64,000 nucleotides of DNA from Halococcus salsus (lineage in GTDB: Archaea; Halobacteriota; Halobacteria; Halobacteriales; Halococcaceae). The notes beneath the pieces are model-generated. The model saw only the letters and a list, made by a program, of their open reading frames with translations, was not told the DNA's origin and made no database searches. A program made the position numbers and the translations under genes. This document shows, piece by piece, positions 58,388 to 64,000 of the stretch. The DNA lies in NCBI RefSeq assembly GCF_009900715.1, contig NZ_JAAAJC010000001.1, forward strand, positions 671,216-735,215. The letters run 5' to 3'. Position 1 is the first letter of the stretch. Every line of letters starts with the position of its first letter.

Positions 58388-59296
58388 ATGAGCGTCCTCC
58401 TCCGGCTGGCATCGCTGCTCGCGTTGCTGGTGGCGGGGGCGGGCCTCCGGATGGGCGGCGTGCTTGACGACCGGCGTGCCGACTGGCTCAACGACGCCGC
58501 CTACTACGTCGCGCTCCCGGCGCTGATCTTCGTCTCGACCTACTCCCGCTCGGTGAGCGAGATCCTCTCGCCCGCGCTGGTGGTCGGGGTGTTCGTCGTC
58601 TTCTTCGGGACCGTGGCGGTCGCGTTCGTCGTCCACCGTCGCCACGACGCGAGCGCCAGACGGAGCGTCGCGACGGTGCAGTCCTACCACTCGAACCTCG
58701 GCTATCTCGGCGTCCCGCTGGTCGCCGCGACGTTCAACGACCACGTCACCGCCGCCGCGAGCGCGATCCTCGGGATGGTCTCGCTGGTGCAGATCCCGCT
58801 GACGGTGTTCGTCCTCTCGTCGATCAACGGGGCCGACACCACGCTTCGGCACGAGGTCCGTCGGATCCTCACCACGCCAGTGCTGATCGCGCTGGTCGCC
58901 GGTCTCGGCGTCGGCTCGCTCGGGATCCCGGTTCCCGGTACGGTCGCCGGCGGGCTCGACCTCCTCGGCCAGTTCGCGCTCCCGCTGGCGTTGCTGTGTG
59001 TCGGCTCGTCGCTCGAGATCGACCTTCCGGCGGTGGACGTCGGCGCGGTCGCCGGGGTCGTCGGCCTCAAGATACTCCTGATGCCGGCGCTCGCGTGGGC
59101 GGTCTTCTCGACCCTCCACGCCGACACCGCGACGTTCACCGCCGGCGTCGTGATGTTCGCGACCCCTACGGCGGTCTCGACGTTCGTCTTCGCCAACGAG
59201 CTCGGCGGCGACGAGGCGTTCGCCTCGCTCAACGTCTTCCTCACCACGCTGATCTCCATGGGGTCGCTGTTCGTCTTCCTCACCGTGCTCGGGTGA
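58388..59296 (+). CDS. AEC (auxin efflux carrier)-family transporter
   Basis: 302 aa with about ten transmembrane segments and the two-repeat AEC layout: LNDAAYYVALPALIFVSTYS, VATVQSYHSNLGYLGVPLVA (crossing asparagine), ILTTPVLIALVAGLGVGSLG and GGLDLLGQFALPLALLCVGS. Mostly malate/organic-acid or auxin-like carriers; substrate unknown. Monocistronic. Confidence 0.9.
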   Translation: MSVLLRLASLLALLVAGAGLRMGGVLDDRRADWLNDAAYYVALPALIFVSTYSRSVSEILSPALVVGVFVVFFGTVAVAFVVHRRHDASARRSVATVQSYHSNLGYLGVPLVAATFNDHVTAAASAILGMVSLVQIPLTVFVLSSINGADTTLRHEVRRILTTPVLIALVAGLGVGSLGIPVPGTVAGGLDLLGQFALPLALLCVGSSLEIDLPAVDVGAVAGVVGLKILLMPALAWAVFSTLHADTATFTAGVVMFATPTAVSTFVFANELGGDEAFASLNVFLTTLISMGSLFVFLTVLG

Positions 59297-59359
59297 AATA
59301 GCCAGATCTGTCAGCTCGTGTTCGTTCGTGGACCTGTCACGCTATCGCGTCCCGCAGTA

Positions 59360-59368
59360 GTTTTATTA
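59360..59368 (+). promoter_or_regulatory. TATA box upstream of the structured region
   Basis: TTTTATTA at 59361-59368, an archetypal haloarchaeal TATA box, predicts transcription starting near 59390, 10 bases before the first hairpin. Confidence 0.55.
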
Positions 59369-59390
59369 CTGACACTCGAATCGGTCATAG

Positions 59391-59940
59391 TACGTCATCC
59401 GCCCGGCGCTGCGCCGGGCACGAGGTGACACCGACCGACGATGACCCGCATTCCACACGACTGGTGTGCTTTCGACGGCACACCCACGTCCGGCACGCCC
59501 TCGGATACCTGCCGGAACGGCAATCGCGGTTCCCCGGTGACGGGACGCGGTGGAATGCGGGCTGACTCGGTCACGGTCCACCTCGCGCAGTTCGTCCCCA
59601 CCCGGTCCGCGTAGGCCACCCGGTTTCGAACCCACGCGGCCGGTTTCTCTCGCCATCGACCGGCGAGCGAAGCCTCGAAGTGTCGGGGAGGACTGCGGCG
59701 TTCTCGCCTGCTTCCTGTCGTGACTGGGTCCCGGACCGGAGCCGCGCGGCCGTTCGGGCCGACTGTCCGATGACGGATCGGTCCCGCCCTCGACGGAGAC
59801 GGTTCCTCGACGGCGGGACGAACGCACCGCCCCGCTCGATCCGGGATCGACCCCCTGCCTCGATGTCGGGGGAGGGCTCGGTCCCTCACCAGCCCGCGAC
59901 CACGAACCGGCGACGACTCGCTGCCGGTTCGCGACGGCGC
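59391..59940 (+). ncRNA. Candidate structured RNA or long structured leader, undescribed
   Basis: No frame on either strand has protein-like composition (all Arg/Pro/Ser-rich). Perfect stems follow one another. 59401-59409/59411-59419. Domain I is a four-way junction: closing stem 59445-59456/59550-59561 (12 pairs) around hairpins 59463-59469/59478-59484, 59489-59495/59510-59516 and 59525-59534/59542-59549; outside it GTGA..CCGA (59425-59434) pairs with TCGGTCAC (59567-59574). Domain II: 59586-59599/59685-59697 (11 pairs) around 59607-59612/59634-59639 and two mutually exclusive hairpins at 59640-59667. Then 59781-59788/59812-59819 and 59903-59911/59923-59931. It may be an independent RNA or the leader of the next gene. 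RNase P and SRP signatures were not found. Confidence 0.4.
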
Positions 59941-60030
59941 AGTGGTCCCGTGAGAGGCATCGCTGTGTCGTCCGAGGGTCGCGGGCGGGTCGAGCGGGGC
60001 CGCACGAACGACGCACCCGACGGAGAATCC

Positions 60031-60309
60031 ATGCAACGAACCGACGACTCGACGCTCGAATCGAACGCGACGAACGACTGGCGCGTGGGCGCTGCCCGGC
60101 GAGCCACGGCAGCCGAGCGCCACACGAGAGCGCTGGCAGTCGTGGTCCTCACGGCCGGCCTCGGCTGGCTGGCGACGGTCGCGCTCACCGCTCCCGGCGT
60201 GGCCGCGCTGCTCGCCGCGTTCGCGTGCCTGCTGACCCTGCCGGTCGTGCTGCCCTACGTGGTCGTGCGCGCGGTCACGGCGGTCCTGCGGTATCGGGAG
60301 GGTCGGTGA
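60031..60309 (+). CDS. Small two-helix membrane protein
   Basis: 92 aa. Residues 1-33 polar (MQRTDDSTLESNATNDWRVG), hydrophobic segments about 34-58 and 62-84 (ALAVVVLTAGLGWLATVALT, LLAAFACLLTLPVVLPYVVV), basic end. ATG 60031 chosen; upstream frame is not protein-like. No own TATA within 40 bp upstream, so it may be transcribed from the 59361 box through the structured region. Family unknown. Confidence 0.65.
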   Translation: MQRTDDSTLESNATNDWRVGAARRATAAERHTRALAVVVLTAGLGWLATVALTAPGVAALLAAFACLLTLPVVLPYVVVRAVTAVLRYREGR

Positions 60310-60361
60310 GCGGCGCACCCGGCGCTCCGCCCACTACCGGGTCGAATACGGCTACTTCGGG

Positions 60362-61288
60362 TCAGCCGAGCTGTCCGCGGAGGTCGTACTCGGTGCCGGT
60401 GGCCATGAAGAGCACGTCCTCTATCACTACCATCACCTCGGGGAGCTCTCGGACCACGATCCAGGTGATGGCGACCAGCGCGACCACCGAGAGGCTCTGG
60501 GCGAGCACGCGGTCCGCGACGAAGTACGAGACCTTGTAGGGGTCGTCGGTGCCGAAGACCGTCATCACGAGGTTCGGGAAGACGTCGAACTTCTGGAGGC
60601 CGAACCCGAGCCCGATGAAGACGTTTCGGACGAGGTTCAGCCCGTAGATCACGGGGATCGAGACTGCGAGCGCGCGGAGCTTGCGCGAGAGCGGGGCGTC
60701 GGCCGCCGCGATCAGCCCCGCGAAGATCGCCATGCTGCCGATCCCGGTACACGCGATCAGGATGGTGTAGGTGATGGTGTGGCCGTCGGTGACGAACCAG
60801 AAGGTGCTGTGGTAGTCGGGGTGACCGCCGCTCGGGACCATCGTGCCCGGAACCACCGTGGGGTCGGCCCCCAGCAGCCCCATCAGGAAGGCGGTCTGGG
60901 CGGTGACGGTCTCGATCAGGAACTCCGTCAGGACCGGGATCGACTCGAACGGGAAGAAGACGACCCCCATCGCGGCGACCGCCCGCGAGAGCACGAACAG
61001 CGAATCACGGCCGCGGGCGAGCAACAGCCCCGCGTAGAGGCTCGCCGGCACCGCGACCAGCGTTCCGATCCCCTCGATGATGCTCTTCTGGACGAACGCG
61101 AAGTGATGGAACACCGAGAACCAGAACGCGGCGAAGACCACCCACCCCGCGACCGTGACGGGTCGTGCGAACCGGCTGTCGCGCCACGCGAGGAGCGCGC
61201 CGGCGACGAAGGTCAGAACCGACAGCCACGCGAGCGCGTCGGCGAACCGACCCACCCACGCGAGCGCCGAAAGCACCGCGTCGATCAT
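60362..61288 (-). CDS. artA: Archaeosortase A
   Basis: 308-aa membrane protein with about eight TM helices. The ArtA catalytic triad is intact: Cys180 in ILIACTGIGSMAIF, Arg221 in GLNLVRNVFIG, Arg260 in YFVADRVLAQ; spacing of 41 and 39 residues equals that reported for Haloferax volcanii ArtA (C173/R214/R253). It cleaves PGF-CTERM proteins and lets them receive a lipid anchor. Its substrates in this window are at 29334, 39548 and 61386. Convergent with the small membrane protein gene. Confidence 0.95.
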   Translation of the reverse strand: MIDAVLSALAWVGRFADALAWLSVLTFVAGALLAWRDSRFARPVTVAGWVVFAAFWFSVFHHFAFVQKSIIEGIGTLVAVPASLYAGLLLARGRDSLFVLSRAVAAMGVVFFPFESIPVLTEFLIETVTAQTAFLMGLLGADPTVVPGTMVPSGGHPDYHSTFWFVTDGHTITYTILIACTGIGSMAIFAGLIAAADAPLSRKLRALAVSIPVIYGLNLVRNVFIGLGFGLQKFDVFPNLVMTVFGTDDPYKVSYFVADRVLAQSLSVVALVAITWIVVRELPEVMVVIEDVLFMATGTEYDLRGQLG

Positions 61289-61385
61289 TCACCGGTGGTA
61301 GGTCGATGCGGGCAATAGGTGTTGTCGTTTTCGCCACCACGACCATCCCCTCGCGCCGGCGTCATTCCTGCCGCTCCAACTCGTC

Positions 61386-63197
61386 TCAGCGCACGCGCCA
61401 CGCGACCAGGCCCGCGACCAGCACCGCGAGAACGGCGACTACCGGGCCGAGACCGGGGCCGGTCTCGTCCGTCGTCCCGGCTCCCATCGTCGTCCCCTCT
61501 TTGTCGCCGCCAGCCGTCGTAGCCACAAGCGTCCCCGTCGCGTTCGGGGCGGTCGACGCGTTCGCGCCTGTGTCCGCGCGCTGGGTGGTCTCCACGACGG
61601 TCGCCCGCGCGCTCGCCGCCACCGGGGTTCCGTCGACGGTGTACGGGCGGTCCTGGGTCCCGTTCGCGCTCGCGAAGTCGTAGACCTGGTTCTCGTTCGA
61701 GTCGGTGTGGACCACCGCGCGTACCCGAGCGTCGTCGTCGAGCGGTTGGTCGAGCTGGACGGTCACGTTCCGGCTGGTGCCGTTCTCGAGGTAGCTCGAC
61801 ACCCCGACGAGCCGTTCGGCGGTGCCGTTCGAGGCGTTGACGACCACGAAGCCGCCGGCGGGCAGCGTCACGCTGTCGAGGCGGATCGTCTCGCCGCCGG
61901 TGGTCTGGTCGGCGAGCGACACCGCGGCGGTTCCGCCGGCGCTGTCGGTCGACTGGCTCGCCCGGACGATCGTGCTCGTACTATCGCTGGTGTTGAGCGG
62001 CCCGGTGGCCTCGACCATCACCGGCGTTCTGGCCCCGACCTGCGAGAGGTTGAACGTCGCGGCGAAGCTCCCGTTGGGCTTCACCCGTGTGGTGTTGGTC
62101 TTGACGAACGAGTCGGAGGCGTTCCGCTGGAGGCGGACCGTCACCTCGCTGCCGGGGGCGACGCTCGTCGTTCCCCGCACCGTCTGATTGGTGTCGGCCG
62201 AGAGCGAGAGCGCCCCCAACCCGAGTTCGGCCCCGACCACGGTGACGTTCGCTGAGACGGTTCGGTCGTCGCCCGCGAAGCCCTCGCTGCCGTTGAGCGT
62301 GAGCGCGGTTTCGAACTCGTCGCCCGCGGCGAGGCTCCCGTTCTCGAAGACCGCCGTGGTGGTGTTGACGTTGACGTAGAGCACGTCGTTCCCACCGTCG
62401 GGGATCACCCGTATCGAGTCGTTTTCGAGGCTCCGTGCCAGGTCGAGGCGTTTGGGCGGTCGGTTGGTCTCGGGGTTGGTCTGCACCATCGAGAAGTCGA
62501 GCGTCCCGGTCTCGACGAGCGTCGAGAAATTCGAGGCCGCGAGCACACCGTAGACCCCGGAGACGCGGAACTGGTTCACCGCGACGTCGCCGTTCGCGAC
62601 CGAGTCGGTCGTCGTGACCCGGCCGGCGTTGACCGCGGTGGCCACGTCGCGCGCGGTGGTGATGTTGTCGAAGCTCGCCGCCGGCGCGGTCCACGTCGCG
62701 AGGTCGCCGTCCGTCCGACCCATGAGCTCGAGCGACGCGGTGTCGGTCTCGCGACCGTCGACCGCGACCGAGAGGTTGTACGTGCTGACTTCGAGCGGGG
62801 CGTCGAGCGGTTCAGTGGTGCGGTTCGTCTCGGTCACGGTGTCGTTGCCGGCGCGGTAGACCTCGCTCTCGTTTTCCCCCGTCCCCGCGAGATAGGTGTT
62901 CATGCGCAGCGTGACCTGCCCGTCGCCGTCGGTGTCGTTGACCGTGACGTTGGTCGCGTAGTTGACCGCCCCGCTCCCGACCGTGACGGTCGCGCTCGTC
63001 GTCCCTGCGAGGGTCACCGGGATCGCGGCGATATCGCCGCGGTGCTCGGCGACGGTCGAGCGGTTGAAGGTCGCGGTTTCGGTCGCGTTACCGGCGTTCT
63101 GTGCGCTCGTCGGGAGGGCCATCACGCCGGCGACCGTCGCGAGAACGACCAGCGCGACGAGCGCCGCGCCGATCCGACGGCGTCGTGGGCTCGTCAC
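61386..63197 (-). CDS. PGF-CTERM-like surface glycoprotein
   Basis: 603 aa. Basic N terminus (TSPRRRRIGAALVALVVLAT) and signal peptide to about residue 33 (LPTSAQNAG). The body has Thr/Asn-rich beta domains with about 20 NxT/S sequons (e.g. NATETATFNRSTVAEHRGDI, VVVNASNGTAERL) and resembles BGTF-type surface proteins. C terminus: Thr/Gly-rich stalk, then ETGPGLGPVVAVLAVLVAGL and WRVR, a PGF-CTERM signal with PGL in place of PGF. GTG 63197 chosen by the signal; longer readings have an Arg-rich, noncoding-like start. Near artA, its likely processing enzyme. Confidence 0.85.
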   Translation of the reverse strand: MTSPRRRRIGAALVALVVLATVAGVMALPTSAQNAGNATETATFNRSTVAEHRGDIAAIPVTLAGTTSATVTVGSGAVNYATNVTVNDTDGDGQVTLRMNTYLAGTGENESEVYRAGNDTVTETNRTTEPLDAPLEVSTYNLSVAVDGRETDTASLELMGRTDGDLATWTAPAASFDNITTARDVATAVNAGRVTTTDSVANGDVAVNQFRVSGVYGVLAASNFSTLVETGTLDFSMVQTNPETNRPPKRLDLARSLENDSIRVIPDGGNDVLYVNVNTTTAVFENGSLAAGDEFETALTLNGSEGFAGDDRTVSANVTVVGAELGLGALSLSADTNQTVRGTTSVAPGSEVTVRLQRNASDSFVKTNTTRVKPNGSFAATFNLSQVGARTPVMVEATGPLNTSDSTSTIVRASQSTDSAGGTAAVSLADQTTGGETIRLDSVTLPAGGFVVVNASNGTAERLVGVSSYLENGTSRNVTVQLDQPLDDDARVRAVVHTDSNENQVYDFASANGTQDRPYTVDGTPVAASARATVVETTQRADTGANASTAPNATGTLVATTAGGDKEGTTMGAGTTDETGPGLGPVVAVLAVLVAGLVAWRVR

Positions 63198-63395
63198 GGT
63201 CGGTCCGCACGGTGACCGTCGGCGGTTCCGCGATTCGCGGCTCCCGGCTGCAGCGGCTGCTGGTCCGTGGACTGGCGATCGGGGGGCAGTCGTGGCATCA
63301 TTCGTCGGCGTCTGCCTCGAAGGAACTACCCATCTGGTAAGTGCTTTGTGGTGGGGGGAGCCGGCTCCCAAAACAGCGGACGGCGAAGCGACGGG

Positions 63396-64000
63396 TCAGC
63401 GCGGCTCGGCGACCACGGCGAGGTGGTCGGCGTGGAACGGGTCGAGCCGTTTCGTCTCGAGGACCCGATACTCGTTCCGGAGGTGGTCGAGCGCGTCCTC
63501 GAAGACCGCCTCGGGGTCGCGGACGGTGTCCTCGCTTCGGGCCTTGACCACCGCGGCCAGCCGGCCGTCGTCGGCGAGGAACCGGCGGTTCGCACACGCG
63601 ACGCGCGCCTGCCCCCGGGTTGCCACGTCCTGAACGAGTACGTCGAGGTCGGCCTCGACGACGTGACCGTAGCTCGCGGGTTTTCGCGCGTCCTTCAGGA
63701 GCGGGACCAGGGCATCGCGTGTCCCGGCCACGTCGACGAGGTCGCGCATCGGGCGGGCGGCGAACTCGACCGCGTAGACCACCCGCGCGACGTCGGCGAC
63801 GTGGCTCGCGGTGGTGCCGTTCGCCGCGCCGAGGTAGAGTACCCGGTCGCCGTTCTGGAGTCCGGGCTCCATCCCGCGTTCGTACATCGCGCCGAGTTTC
63901 GAGCGCCGGGCGTCCCACGCGCGCCAGCCCTCGGCGGTCGGTTCGCCGTACACCGGTTCGCCACGGGTCGCGAGGCGCTCCTCGCCGTCGAATTCTCGAT
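63396..64000 (-). CDS. flpA: Fibrillarin-like rRNA/tRNA 2'-O-methyltransferase (5' end outside window)
   Basis: Visible part of about 200 residues runs off the window edge: the frame is open upstream of the GTG at 63953 (EFDGEERLATRGEPVYGEPT). Conserved: YGEPTAEGWRAWDARRSKLG, AdoMet-binding VLYLGAANGTTASHVADVAR, VYAVEFAARPMRDLVDVAGT and the C-terminal VVEADLDVLVQDVATRGQAR with AVVKAR. Fibrillarin forms the C/D box snoRNP with Nop5 and L7Ae. Nop5, its usual neighbour upstream, would lie just outside the window. Confidence 0.95.
   Translation of the reverse strand, partial: REFDGEERLATRGEPVYGEPTAEGWRAWDARRSKLGAMYERGMEPGLQNGDRVLYLGAANGTTASHVADVARVVYAVEFAARPMRDLVDVAGTRDALVPLLKDARKPASYGHVVEADLDVLVQDVATRGQARVACANRRFLADDGRLAAVVKARSEDTVRDPEAVFEDALDHLRNEYRVLETKRLDPFHADHLAVVAEPR

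Noticed and set aside
59618-59636. T-arm-like GGTTTCGAACCC suggesting a tRNA fragment or attachment site
   Set aside because: No matching acceptor, D or anticodon arms; the segment fits the hairpin of the structured RNA better.
59391-59700. RNase P RNA or SRP (7S) RNA identity for the structured region
   Set aside because: The RNase P CR-I block GAGGAAAGUC and the SRP helix 8 GGAAG-type core are not present on either strand.

Overview
The window is chromosomal DNA of a haloarchaeon (class Halobacteria). The evidence is the high G+C content, the Asp/Glu-rich proteins, leaderless or GTG starts behind T/A-rich TATA boxes, archaeal information-processing genes (TFS, GatD, DphB, Trm5, fibrillarin), coenzyme F420 genes, Tat-exported lipoproteins, and PGF-CTERM proteins with their archaeosortase. 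The genus cannot be fixed from the sequence alone. Most of it is ordinary, tightly packed core genome with short operons joined by 1-4 bp overlaps.

Layout. 1-5 kb: cofE-mer (F420), a small membrane protein, a MaoC-like hotdog protein, an ABC-2 exporter pair and an enoyl-CoA hydratase. 5-9 kb: a VapBC-type toxin-antitoxin pair, transcription factor S, and an acyl-CoA ligase coupled to a PaaG-like crotonase. 9-16 kb: photolyase, superoxide dismutase, a ferritin-like protein, a YndJ/DUF4166 pair, a two-domain zinc protease lipoprotein and an M29 aminopeptidase. 16-26 kb: HNH protein, bacterial-type ThrRS, a winged-helix regulator, zinc alcohol dehydrogenase divergent from an old-yellow-enzyme flavoprotein, GatD and an acetyltransferase. 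26-34 kb: propionyl-CoA carboxylase genes pccA and pccB-pccX, separated by an A+T-rich island holding a broken HEPN-like gene and by a secreted cupredoxin/PQQ-type sugar dehydrogenase. 34-43 kb: sodium symporter, quinone reductase, glycerophosphodiesterase, sucCD and the cobalamin importer btuF/btuCD around one palindromic promoter. 43-54 kb: a cell-surface glycan region (polyprenyl-phosphate sugar synthase, arylsulfotransferase-like protein, sulfatase-superfamily enzyme, GT4, GtrA and two tandem DUF2079 membrane proteins). 54-59 kb: HPP/Usp protein, tRNA-Thr(CGU), Trm5, a freshly broken PNPOx gene, dphB and an AEC transporter. 59.3-60.0 kb: a promoter followed by about 550 bp without coding character but dense in perfect stems. 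60-64 kb: archaeosortase ArtA, a PGF-CTERM surface protein and fibrillarin (running off the edge).

How genes work together: the archaeosortase at 60362-61288 would process the three PGF-CTERM-type substrates seen here (sugar dehydrogenase, BtuF and the 603-aa surface protein). PccA, PccB and PccX form propionyl-CoA carboxylase, whose product is isomerised by a B12 enzyme, and a B12 importer lies nearby. ThrRS and one of its tRNA substrates are both in the window.

The best candidates for something undescribed are the multi-branched RNA-like element at 59391-59940, the single 12-bp palindromic TATA driving btuF and btuC leaderlessly in both directions, the protease with a catalytically dead second copy of its own domain, and the cupredoxin-dehydrogenase fusion. 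No CRISPR array, rRNA, intact insertion sequence or replication origin was seen.
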